Below the pieces are notes generated by a model. It saw only the letters and a program-made list of their open reading frames with translations. It had not been told where the DNA came from and searched no databases. A DNA stretch of 18,661 nucleotides, taken from contig JALSTJ010000061.1 in NCBI GenBank assembly GCA_026983815.1, forward strand, positions 1 to 18,661, in the 5' to 3' direction. Origin of the DNA: Flavobacteriales bacterium (GTDB taxonomy: Bacteria > Bacteroidota > Bacteroidia > Flavobacteriales > Flavobacteriaceae). Positions 8,756 to 15,898 of the stretch are shown here, one piece after another; position 1 is the first letter of the stretch; each line of letters opens with the position of its first letter. A program made the position numbers and the translations under genes.

Positions 8756-8782
8756 AAACCGGTTGATTGACCGGTTTTTTTT
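8756..8782 (+). terminator. Intrinsic terminator after secDF
   Basis: AAACCGG (8756-8762) pairs with CCGGTTT (8771-8777). One further A-T pair and one G-T pair leave a GATT loop. The T-run continues to 8782. It lies 25 bases after the secDF stop codon and separates secDF from the patatin gene. Confidence 0.85.
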
Positions 8783-8812
8783 ATATTTTTAAAAAATACT
8801 TAAAAATTTCAA

Positions 8813-9667
8813 ATGAAAGAAATTTCGTTAGTTTTATCAGGAGGTGGTGCTAGAGGAATCGCACATATCGGGGTTATCAAATATTTGGAAGCCAATGGAT
8901 ATGTTATACAAAATATAGCGGGCACTTCTATGGGTGCAATAGTTGGGGCAGTTTATGCATCCGGAAAACTCAATGAATTTGAAAAATTTTTAATGGATCT
9001 GGATGCCAAAACTATTATTAAGTTGTTAGATTTTTCAATTACTCGCCCTGGAATTATTGAAGGGAAAAAAATTATACACAAACTCAAAGAATTTTTGACC
9101 TGTGAAAAAATAGAAGATTTACAAAAAAATTACCTTTGCATAGCTACCGACATTAACAATCAAAAAGAAATCCTTTGGAATAAAGGAAATTTATTGACTG
9201 CAATTCATTCATCTTTTGCCATTCCGTTTATTTTTGATCCCGTGATAGAAAACAAAAAAATATTGGTAGATGGGGGTGTCGTAAATAATATTCCTGTAAA
9301 TCATGTCGACAGGGAATTACTAACGATTGCTGTATGTGCCAATGCATCTGTTGATATAAATATATTGCCTCCTGAAATCATAAATTTTAAATTTCAAAAC
9401 AACAAAAACAAAAAAAGTACGATCAAAAAATATTTAAACAATTTTATTGGAAAGAAAAAGGATAATTCTATGCCGGGCTATTATGAAATATTGGATAGCA
9501 CTTTACATATTATGATAGAACAAAATTCTATGAATATACTTAAACGTTATCCGCCGGATTATTTAATAAAAATTCCTAGAAAAATAGCAGGCACTTTTGA
9601 TTTTCTCAAAGCCAAACAATTGATACGAGCAGGAGAATATTTGGCCAAAGTTACAATGAATTCCTAA
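8813..9667 (+). CDS. Patatin-like phospholipase (RssA-type)
   Basis: The predicted serine acyl hydrolase has 284 residues and no signal peptide, so it is probably cytosolic or membrane-associated from the inside. The oxyanion-hole motif is 'SGGGARGIAHIG' (about residues 9-20). The nucleophile elbow 'GTSMG' carries Ser39, and 'DGGVVNNIPV' supplies the catalytic Asp153 of the Ser-Asp dyad. The last third, about residues 190-284, is Lys- and Asn-rich and less conserved. Members of this family release fatty acids from phospholipids, but the substrate here is unknown. The gene follows the secDF terminator with no clear promoter in the 30 bases before it. It ends inside a hairpin shared with the convergent phosphatase gene. 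Confidence 0.9.
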   Translation: MKEISLVLSGGGARGIAHIGVIKYLEANGYVIQNIAGTSMGAIVGAVYASGKLNEFEKFLMDLDAKTIIKLLDFSITRPGIIEGKKIIHKLKEFLTCEKIEDLQKNYLCIATDINNQKEILWNKGNLLTAIHSSFAIPFIFDPVIENKKILVDGGVVNNIPVNHVDRELLTIAVCANASVDINILPPEIINFKFQNNKNKKSTIKKYLNNFIGKKKDNSMPGYYEILDSTLHIMIEQNSMNILKRYPPDYLIKIPRKIAGTFDFLKAKQLIRAGEYLAKVTMNS

Positions 9668-9696
9668 AAAAACCAGGCAAAATACCTGGTTTTTTT
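9666..9696. terminator. Bidirectional terminator between patatin and phosphatase genes
   Basis: A perfect 12-bp stem, A7-CCAGG (9666-9677) with CCTGG-T7 (9685-9696), closes a 7-base loop. It has a U-tract on either strand. The patatin stop codon (9665-9667) runs into the left arm, and the phosphatase gene ends 16 bases to the right, so one hairpin can stop both convergent transcripts. Confidence 0.85.
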
Positions 9697-9712
9697 ATAA
9701 GGATACTTATAG

Positions 9713-11623
9713 TTATTTTAATCTAACTTTTTCAATTTGTTCATAAGTTTCGGGGTTAATTACCTCCAAATCAATATGTGGTCCATCAACAGTAAAAAGC
9801 ATCAAAGCGTAGAGTGTGGAAAATTTTTGAACCGAAGGTGTCCATGGCATTTTTTCCAAGGAATAATAAGGAGCTCCCGAACTTCCATTAGTAATTTGGA
9901 TAAAAGGTCGTTTGAGTTTTAATCTGGGACCTGTCCAATTATCAGGATAAATTTTGGTATGATTATCTACAACCAAACGGCTATAATTATGTTCATCTCC
10001 GGTCAATAATGCAACAAATTTATTGCTGTGATTTACCAATAAATCCAAAAATTCATCTCTTCTTTCAATAATTCCTTTATCAACAGGTTTTCCTGCCACA
10101 TAAGGTCTTATGGCATTATTTCCCTTATACCACATATCATCACCGGAATGACCCGCATTAGGAAAAGCAGGAGTATGCAAAGTTACTATGATATGATCAA
10201 TATCTTTGTCATTTTCATATTTTTGTAAAGTTTTTTTCAACCATTTCAATTGATTATCCATGACATATCCATGAACATTGCCTGAAGTCAACGGAATATC
10301 CTCAGTAGAAGAAGCATACCAATAATTTGAATTCATTACAATAATTGCCAAATTTCCATAAGTATAATCATAAACGGTTTCTTTGTAAGAAGGAAAATCT
10401 TTTGTTTTTTTGGAAGGATCATAAACCGCACTATCTTCAGATTTTAAATCACTAATCGGCAAAGTAAAATTACTTGCAAAAGTGGACTCCTGACTTTGTG
10501 TATCAAAGGGAAAACGATCGACAAAAAGATGACCTCTATAAAAGCTCTGTCCTTTGTATCCGGTTCTTTTAAAAATTCTTTCTACATTTTCATGATTGCC
10601 CATGCCTATATAGACCGGTTTATATCTCCAGAAGTTTTTTATGCTGTGTTTCCAATTCAAGTATTCCAAGTTCATTTCATCAACACTACCGGAATATCCA
10701 TTGATTAAATCACCGGTGAATTGAAAAAAAGCTACATCCCGATGATTGGCATAATTAAACATTTTACTAACCACATATGCATTGGTTCCATATAAATTAC
10801 GCTCTCCCCCACCCTGTCCGGCTCTACTATCTGATGCATAAGCAAAAGTAAAACGATTTCTACAACCTTTCTTATTTTGGGTCTTGAAACTGTAAGTCTC
10901 TTTCCAATCACCATATAGAACCGTATATTGATATCGGGTTCCGGGTTTTAAACCACTAATTTTTATTTCATGATGTTTTTTTGGAACAATATCTGAATAT
11001 ACTTCATCTCCAATTTTGATTTGCACTATTTCTTTTTTAGTAGTTTTTAGACTTATAGTAACGCCATCTTCCTTAGGCAAAGTGATAAAAGGTCCTTCAA
11101 TTAGAGTAACATCAGGCACAAATCCCTTTTGATCATCATATTTCAAATTGATTTTTCCATCATAAATAATTTGTCCTTTTTCATTGATATAGCGATAACC
11201 TAGTTGTAATTTTTTTGTTTGTTCCCAATTGACAAAATCATATTTTCCTTTTAATCTTACTACCGAAATTTTTGCTTTTCCATCTATTACTTTGGAAGTG
11301 TGTTTAAAATAAACCGGCTGTGGATATTTTACACCGTCAATTTTGATCAATCCATATACCAATTGACCTTGGATTTTAGGGTTTTTAAAATCAAAGGTAA
11401 TTCCATCTTTATCCGAATATATATCGGCATTAACAATTGAAGAATAGGTATAAAGTGGATGAACTTTTTCTTCCGGATTAAAATTTTTACCGGATTTTAT
11501 ACCCAAAATACCTTTCTTGTAAGTTATATTGGAATATGATTTGGGGATTTGAACTTTTTGCGCAGATATTGAGAATATTGAGCTTACAAAAAGAAAACTG
11601 AGAATTAAATTTAGTTTTTTCAT
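9713..11623 (-). CDS. Secreted purple-acid-phosphatase-like metallophosphoesterase
   Basis: The 636-residue protein begins with a Sec signal peptide ('LFVSSIFSISAQ'). About residues 180-250 form a fibronectin-III-like domain ('ISGLKPGTRYQYTVLY'), followed by a calcineurin-like phosphoesterase domain, as in purple acid phosphatases. The five metal-site motifs appear in order: 'SDSR' (Asp265), 'TGDLIN' (Asp305), 'GNHE' (Asn343, His344), 'TLHTPAF' (His483) and 'TGDEHNYSR' (542-550). Two depart from the textbook form: D-x-R for D-x-H, and G-D-E-H for G-H-x-H. The 'SDSRAGQGGGERN' form is, as I recall, shared by related Bacteroidota proteins, so this may be a subfamily trait. Release of phosphate from extracellular esters is likely but not proven. 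No type IX sorting domain is visible at the C-terminus. The gene stands alone, divergent from tatA. Confidence 0.85.
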   Translation of the reverse strand: MKKLNLILSFLFVSSIFSISAQKVQIPKSYSNITYKKGILGIKSGKNFNPEEKVHPLYTYSSIVNADIYSDKDGITFDFKNPKIQGQLVYGLIKIDGVKYPQPVYFKHTSKVIDGKAKISVVRLKGKYDFVNWEQTKKLQLGYRYINEKGQIIYDGKINLKYDDQKGFVPDVTLIEGPFITLPKEDGVTISLKTTKKEIVQIKIGDEVYSDIVPKKHHEIKISGLKPGTRYQYTVLYGDWKETYSFKTQNKKGCRNRFTFAYASDSRAGQGGGERNLYGTNAYVVSKMFNYANHRDVAFFQFTGDLINGYSGSVDEMNLEYLNWKHSIKNFWRYKPVYIGMGNHENVERIFKRTGYKGQSFYRGHLFVDRFPFDTQSQESTFASNFTLPISDLKSEDSAVYDPSKKTKDFPSYKETVYDYTYGNLAIIVMNSNYWYASSTEDIPLTSGNVHGYVMDNQLKWLKKTLQKYENDKDIDHIIVTLHTPAFPNAGHSGDDMWYKGNNAIRPYVAGKPVDKGIIERRDEFLDLLVNHSNKFVALLTGDEHNYSRLVVDNHTKIYPDNWTGPRLKLKRPFIQITNGSSGAPYYSLEKMPWTPSVQKFSTLYALMLFTVDGPHIDLEVINPETYEQIEKVRLK

Positions 11624-11642
11624 CTATAAAAATTTTTGAAAT

Positions 11643-11676
11643 CAAAATTAATTGATTTTTTTTTTATTTATTCAAA
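11643..11676 (-). promoter_or_regulatory. Promoter for the phosphatase gene
   Basis: On the - strand, TTTG (11676-11673), 22 bases, then TAATTTTG (11650-11643) fit TTTG-N17-23-TAnnTTTG exactly. A start near 11636 would leave a leader of about 12 bases. The upstream TATTTTTG (11680-11673) could serve as an alternative -7 element with a longer leader. Confidence 0.5.
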
Positions 11677-11715
11677 AATAAGCGTTAATTTCGTATTAAA
11701 ATTAAAAATAAAATT

Positions 11716-11916
11716 ATGAATGCTTATATTTTACCTTTAGGAGTTATTGGACCGCAACAATTAATTTTGATTGTTATCATTGTTTTGCTATTATTTGGTG
11801 GTAAAAAAATCCCTGAACTAATGAGTGGATTAGGTAAAGGTATTAAAGAATTTAAGAAAGCTACTTCGGAAGATGAAAATAGCACTCCTAAAGAACAAGA
11901 AAAAAAGGAAGATTAA
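11716..11916 (+). CDS. tatA: Sec-independent translocase protein TatA/TatE
   Basis: TatA forms the pore-like assembly that carries folded twin-arginine substrates across the inner membrane. The 66-residue chain has the full family layout. One N-terminal helix ('QLILIVIIVLLLF', about residues 15-27) comes first, then the 'FGGKKIPEL' hinge. The amphipathic helix 'SGLGKGIKEFKKA' follows, and a short acidic and Lys-rich tail ends the protein. tatC is not in this window. A TAATTTCG element (11686-11693) is a weak -7 candidate without a matching -33. A TAAAA lies just before the ATG, as seen at many starts in this group. The gene is divergent from the phosphatase and ends in a hairpin shared with the DUF4837 gene. 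TatA and TatE cannot be told apart by sequence alone. Confidence 0.95.
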   Translation: MNAYILPLGVIGPQQLILIVIIVLLLFGGKKIPELMSGLGKGIKEFKKATSEDENSTPKEQEKKED

Positions 11917-11926
11917 ATCTTCCTTT
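11904..11926. terminator. Bidirectional terminator with the tatA stop codon as loop
   Basis: A 10-bp stem (AAAGGAAGAT at 11904-11913 with ATCTTCCTTT at 11917-11926) encloses a three-base loop, TAA, which is the tatA stop codon. A T-rich tract follows on the + strand, and T6 follows on the - strand. The right arm overlaps the DUF4837 stop codon (11925-11927), so one hairpin serves both convergent genes. Confidence 0.8.
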
Positions 11927-12899
11927 ATTTTTTAAGTTTCATAGTTTTAAGTATGGCTTCCAGTTGCACCATATAATCTCTTTTATTTAAAGCCGGAGCA
12001 TATACAAATCCTTCTCCAACAATTGCTCTATTGTGCTTTTTATCAATTAATGTATAGTTCAGATAAGGTCCACCCATAAAATCGTTTTTCATATCCCAAA
12101 GCCCACGTGTTTCAATGGCTTTCAGTTGATGAATAGTTAAATAATTTTGTGATGGAGATATCCCTTTAACAGTTTTCATATAACTGGAATCTATTGCGCC
12201 GGGTATATACCTTTTTCCGATGGAATCTCTGTAATGCATGACCATATTTCTCTGCTCAATAGAATCTTTTGCCAAAGGAACTTCATATAAAATGATATCT
12301 TGTTCACCATTTTTGATATCTCTTCTAAACCAGAAAAAACCTTTTTGATGATCTACCAAAACAAAAAAGTCGGGAATTTCTATATTAATGCCCAATTCTT
12401 TTTCAATATCTTGGTTATTCCGTAAACTTTCTCTGTGTTTTTTTTGTAATAATTCAATTTCAAAATTGTAAATTCTATCAATGATTTCATTGGCATGCTT
12501 CGAAATTAAATTTTTAAGAGCATTTATATCCTTTCCTTCAATTTTAACAATTAATTGAGGAGCAGCAAAACGATTTTTTAAATATTGAATTCTATTTTCA
12601 GACCCCAATTTTACCAATAAAATAGTTTTCATTTTTTTGAATGAACCTGTAAATAAATCCGGTGATGCCTGATTAATTGTAAACAGAGGCTCGGACTGAG
12701 GCAAATCCGGAAATTCGGTTGTAAAATATTTTCGTATTGTGTCCCCTAATGTTCCTTTCCATGGTTTGTCTTTCATAATTAAAAGAATATGATTGACTTT
12801 ACCATGTGATTCAGGCAAAACTGTTTGCTGATCATCTTTACAGGATATCATAGATGATAGTAAAAAAAACATGAATATTATGCGATGTATTTTTTTCAT
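11925..12899 (-). CDS. DUF4837 family lipoprotein
   Basis: The 324-residue protein starts with a lipoprotein signal peptide whose lipobox 'SMISC' makes Cys20 the lipid-anchored residue. Directly after it, 'KDD' resembles the K-[DE]-[DE] export signal that sends Bacteroidota lipoproteins to the cell surface. The body matches what I know of DUF4837: 'LPESHGKVNHILLIM', 'WKGTLGDTIRKYF', 'LPQSEPLFTI', 'FFWFRRDI', and a C-terminal region with 'RGLWDMKNDFMGGPYLNYTLID'. No function is established for the family. The gene lies 77 bases downstream of the lytic transglycosylase gene on the same strand, with no clear promoter or terminator between them. It is therefore probably the last gene of the pgk operon. 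It ends in the hairpin shared with tatA. Confidence 0.85.
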   Translation of the reverse strand: MKKIHRIIFMFFLLSSMISCKDDQQTVLPESHGKVNHILLIMKDKPWKGTLGDTIRKYFTTEFPDLPQSEPLFTINQASPDLFTGSFKKMKTILLVKLGSENRIQYLKNRFAAPQLIVKIEGKDINALKNLISKHANEIIDRIYNFEIELLQKKHRESLRNNQDIEKELGINIEIPDFFVLVDHQKGFFWFRRDIKNGEQDIILYEVPLAKDSIEQRNMVMHYRDSIGKRYIPGAIDSSYMKTVKGISPSQNYLTIHQLKAIETRGLWDMKNDFMGGPYLNYTLIDKKHNRAIVGEGFVYAPALNKRDYMVQLEAILKTMKLKK

Positions 12900-12976
12900 A
12901 ATAGTAATTTTTTTCTCAAATTTTGAATGAGAATATATGAAACATTATTTGTAAAATATCAAAAATTATACCTGAA

Positions 12977-14608
12977 TCAAGATTTAATGATTTTTAATTT
13001 CATTCCAGGTTTTAATTTATCATGAGCGCGTAAATTATTCCATTTTCTTATTTGTGTAACCGTAATTTGGTATTTTCTGGAAATATTCCAAAGTGTATCA
13101 CCCGCTTTTACCCGATAAGTAATCACTTTTTGAGTTTTTGGTTGATGTTTGGTTTTTAATTTCTTAGTCTTTTTAAAAGTTTGAGCTACGGCATGCCTTG
13201 AATAAATACGCAGTTTTTGTCCGATATGCAATCGGGAAGAATGCAAATGATTCCAGTGTTTGATTTTGGATATTCCTACATGAAATTTCCGAGCAATTTT
13301 TCCCAAGTAATCTCCCTGTCTAACATGATAGACTATATAATTATTGAATTTATAAAATTTGGGAAGTGGCTTTTCTCTCTTTTCCAATTTTTTTTGAGCA
13401 TAAGCATAAATCAAATTTTCATTATTGACAAATACACCTGCCAGATTTACAGGTAGTTTAATGGCATAATGCTTTCCCTGAACATAAGGAATAATGTTCA
13501 ATTTATATTGCGGATTAAGAAATTCCAATTCATCTTCTTTTATTTTCAATAATTTAGAAACCTGCTTAAAAGTCAAAGTGTGTTTAACTTGTATCGTATC
13601 GGTTAGAATATATTTCAAGTTCAAATTTTTGTTTGGTTGTAAACCATATTCTTTAGCATATTCACCTAGAAATAAAGTTGCTTGAAAAAGAGGAACATAA
13701 CCGGCAGTTTCACGTGGCAAAAATGGACGAATATTCCAATAATTGGTATACCCCCCCGAACGTCTGATTGCCTTGGTTACATTGCCAGCTCCCGAATTAT
13801 AAGCCGCCAAAACCAAATTCCAATCTTTAAAGATTTTATATAAATCTTGCATATGCTGACATGCAGCTTCAGTAGATTTTAACGGATCAAAACGCTCATC
13901 TACATAATTATTTATTTCTAAATCATACATTTTACCGGTAGAATACATAAACTGCCATAAACCACCGGCTCCTGCTGGAGATACTGCTCTTGGATTTAAA
14001 GCCGATTCAACAATCGCAAGATATTTCATCTCCAAAGGAATATCATATTTGGAAAGTTTTTCTTCAAAAATCGGGAAATAATAATTGGCTATACTAAATA
14101 ATCTTTTTAGACTCTTCTTTCTATTTTTTAAAAAAACTATGATTGTTCTGGCTAAAGCAGGATGATATACTATTTCTAATTGCGTTTTTTGATTTAACAA
14201 AGCCAATTGTTTCTTTAATGTAATTGAATCAATACTATGAAAGGAATCAATGGAAACTTGATTTTTTACCGATTGTATACTGTCAAATAATACCGGTTGG
14301 TAAAGGTTGTAATACCATAAACTGTCCATGGCTTTTGCTTCAGGTAAATCTTGTAAAATCTTATGTTCTATTGAAGATAGATCTAATGTATCCTCTGGCT
14401 GAACAGCTTTGGAAACAATTTTAATATCAATCTTTTTAAAAGTTTGTCCTTTCTTTAATTCATTCTTAGCAAATTTTTTATAAATAGGAATCCCATTGAT
14501 AGTATCTATACAAACCAAAACACTATCCTTCTGTGTTTCTTTTTGTAGTTGTTGAGAATAAAAATTATAATTGATAAAAAGTATCAGTATGAGCAAAAAA
14601 TTTTTCAT
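12977..14608 (-). CDS. MltD-like lytic transglycosylase with LysM domains
   Basis: The 543-residue periplasmic enzyme is predicted to cleave peptidoglycan between MurNAc and GlcNAc. A Sec signal peptide (about residues 1-19, 'YNFYSQQ') is followed by a roughly 150-residue region without a clear domain. The SLT catalytic domain covers about residues 185-330. It has 'MKYLAIVESALNP' with catalytic Glu201, 'AGAGGLWQFM', 'DERFDPLKSTEAA' and 'LAAYNSGAGNV'. A degenerate LysM-like segment lies near 335-385. Two clear LysM domains, which bind glycan strands, follow at about 425-468 ('YHVRQGDYLGKIARKF') and 493-540 ('YRVKAGDTLWNISRKY'). A basic linker separates them. The start lies six bases after the pgk stop codon, so the two genes are very likely co-transcribed. 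A run of seven Gs encodes Gly285-Gly286. Confidence 0.93.
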   Translation of the reverse strand: MKNFLLILILFINYNFYSQQLQKETQKDSVLVCIDTINGIPIYKKFAKNELKKGQTFKKIDIKIVSKAVQPEDTLDLSSIEHKILQDLPEAKAMDSLWYYNLYQPVLFDSIQSVKNQVSIDSFHSIDSITLKKQLALLNQKTQLEIVYHPALARTIIVFLKNRKKSLKRLFSIANYYFPIFEEKLSKYDIPLEMKYLAIVESALNPRAVSPAGAGGLWQFMYSTGKMYDLEINNYVDERFDPLKSTEAACQHMQDLYKIFKDWNLVLAAYNSGAGNVTKAIRRSGGYTNYWNIRPFLPRETAGYVPLFQATLFLGEYAKEYGLQPNKNLNLKYILTDTIQVKHTLTFKQVSKLLKIKEDELEFLNPQYKLNIIPYVQGKHYAIKLPVNLAGVFVNNENLIYAYAQKKLEKREKPLPKFYKFNNYIVYHVRQGDYLGKIARKFHVGISKIKHWNHLHSSRLHIGQKLRIYSRHAVAQTFKKTKKLKTKHQPKTQKVITYRVKAGDTLWNISRKYQITVTQIRKWNNLRAHDKLKPGMKLKIIKS

Positions 14609-14614
14609 AAAATA

Positions 14615-15799
14615 TTATTTAAGAGCTTCCAAGCCGGGTAATTTTTTTCCGGCTAACATATCTAATAAAACACCTCCTCCAGTTGAAATATAACTTACTT
14701 GATTTTCTAAACCCAATTTTTGTATAGCAGCTACGGAATCACCGCCACCAACCAATGAATATGCTCCATTTTTGGTAGCTTTTCCAATAGCTTTTCCTAT
14801 ACTTTCAGTGCCTTTGGCAAACTTATCAAATTCAAATACTCCGGCAGGTCCATTCCATATAATGGTCTTTGAATTTTCTATAATTTTAGAGATTTTTTTG
14901 ATAGTTTCCGGTCCAATATCCAGTCCTTGCCAGGAATCTGGAATTTTATCGGCAGCAACAATTTTGGTATGTGCATCGTTTCTAAATTTGTCTGCAATTA
15001 CAAAATCAACCGGAAGTATTAGATTTACACCTTTTTTCTTAGCTTCTTTCATAATCTCTTTTGCCACGTCAATCTTATCATCTTCAACGATAGAATTACC
15101 TATTTTATTGCCAAGAGCTTTAAGAAAGGTATAAGCCATTCCCCCGACGATAATCAAATTATCCACTTTATTTAACAAGTTTTTAATTACATCAATTTTA
15201 GAGGAAATCTTAGCTCCACCAATGATGGCTGTAACCGGTTTCTCTCCATGGTCCAAAGCTTTTTGAATACTTTTTACTTCTTGTTCCATCAATTTTCCCA
15301 AAGCTTTATGATTGGTATCGAAAAAATCTGCTACAATTGCTGTGGATGCATGTGCTCTGTGTGCAGTTCCAAATGCATCATTAACATAGATGTCTCCATT
15401 TTTAGCCAATTCTTTGGCAAAATTTTTATCTCCTTGGGTTTCTTCGGGATAAAACCGTAAGTTCTCCAATAAAAGCACTTCGCCGGGTTGAAGCGATTTA
15501 ATTTTCTTTTGTACCTTCTCTCCTATTGCATCATCTATGAATTGAATTTTTTTTCCTAACAATTTTTCTATTTCAGGAACAATAACTCTCAACGATAAAT
15601 TTTCATCTCTCCCTTTAGGACGTCCTCTATGGCTCATCAAAATTACTGTTCCACCATTATTTAGTATTGTATTAATAGTAGGTAAAGCGGCTTTTATCCG
15701 CGTATTATCTGTTACACTTTTATTTTCTACAGGAACATTAAAATCTACTCTTACCAGAGCTTTTTTGTTTTTAAAGTTGATATCGCTAAGATTTTTCAT
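14615..15799 (-). CDS. pgk: Phosphoglycerate kinase
   Basis: Pgk transfers phosphate from 1,3-bisphosphoglycerate to ADP in glycolysis and runs in reverse in gluconeogenesis. All landmark motifs are present. 'RVDFNVP', 'SHRGRP' and 'LENLRFYPEE' build the substrate side, and 'NDAFGTAHRAHAS' and 'IGGAKISSKI' follow. 'VGGMAYTFL', 'WNGPAGVFE', the nucleotide loop 'VGGGDSVAAI' and the C-terminal 'STGGGVLLDMLAGKKLPG' complete the protein. The last motif is mildly divergent from the common GGGASLE form. I chose the ATG at 15799, giving 394 residues, the usual length. The frame stays open to an ATG at 15826, but that would include the promoter element and nine non-conserved residues. It is the first gene of the pgk-transglycosylase-DUF4837 group. 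Confidence 0.96.
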   Translation of the reverse strand: MKNLSDINFKNKKALVRVDFNVPVENKSVTDNTRIKAALPTINTILNNGGTVILMSHRGRPKGRDENLSLRVIVPEIEKLLGKKIQFIDDAIGEKVQKKIKSLQPGEVLLLENLRFYPEETQGDKNFAKELAKNGDIYVNDAFGTAHRAHASTAIVADFFDTNHKALGKLMEQEVKSIQKALDHGEKPVTAIIGGAKISSKIDVIKNLLNKVDNLIIVGGMAYTFLKALGNKIGNSIVEDDKIDVAKEIMKEAKKKGVNLILPVDFVIADKFRNDAHTKIVAADKIPDSWQGLDIGPETIKKISKIIENSKTIIWNGPAGVFEFDKFAKGTESIGKAIGKATKNGAYSLVGGGDSVAAIQKLGLENQVSYISTGGGVLLDMLAGKKLPGLEALK

Positions 15800-15812
15800 T
15801 ATTCTTTTTTTG

Positions 15813-15843
15813 CAAAAATACAACATTACTGAGCGGATTGAAA
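15813..15843 (-). promoter_or_regulatory. Promoter for pgk operon
   Basis: On the - strand, TTTC (15843-15840), 19 bases, then a perfect -7 TATTTTTG (15820-15813). The -33 is one base off TTTG. A transcript starting near 15806 would have a leader of only about seven bases. It directly follows the ppiD terminator and supports the pgk start at 15799. Confidence 0.5.
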
Positions 15844-15844
15844 A

Positions 15845-15873
15845 TAAAAAAGCCGCTTATTGCGGCTTTTTTA
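15845..15873 (-). terminator. GC-rich intrinsic terminator after ppiD
   Basis: A6-GCCGC (15846-15856) pairs perfectly with GCGGC-T6 (15862-15872). One more T-A pair (15845/15873) gives a 12-bp stem with a 5-base loop. Read on the - strand it ends in a run of Ts. It lies 17 bases after the ppiD stop codon. Confidence 0.85.
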
Positions 15874-15898
15874 TTTATTAATTACGCAATTAATAAAT
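15873..15898. repeat. AT-rich inverted repeat over the ppiD stop codon
   Basis: An 11-bp perfect stem (15873-15883 with 15888-15898) and an ACGC loop contain the ppiD stop codon (15890-15892). They abut the GC-rich terminator hairpin, sharing base 15873, so the two hairpins are in tandem or mutually exclusive at their edge. It may assist termination or protect the mRNA 3' end. Confidence 0.6.

Noticed and set aside
14772..15134. 120-codon + strand reading frame inside pgk
   Set aside because: It lies antisense to conserved pgk codons, and its translation is hydrophobic, Ser/Ile-rich shadow sequence with no motif.
15800..15826. Earlier ATG start for pgk giving 403 residues
   Set aside because: The extra nine residues are not conserved in Pgk, and the stretch contains a perfect -7 promoter element.
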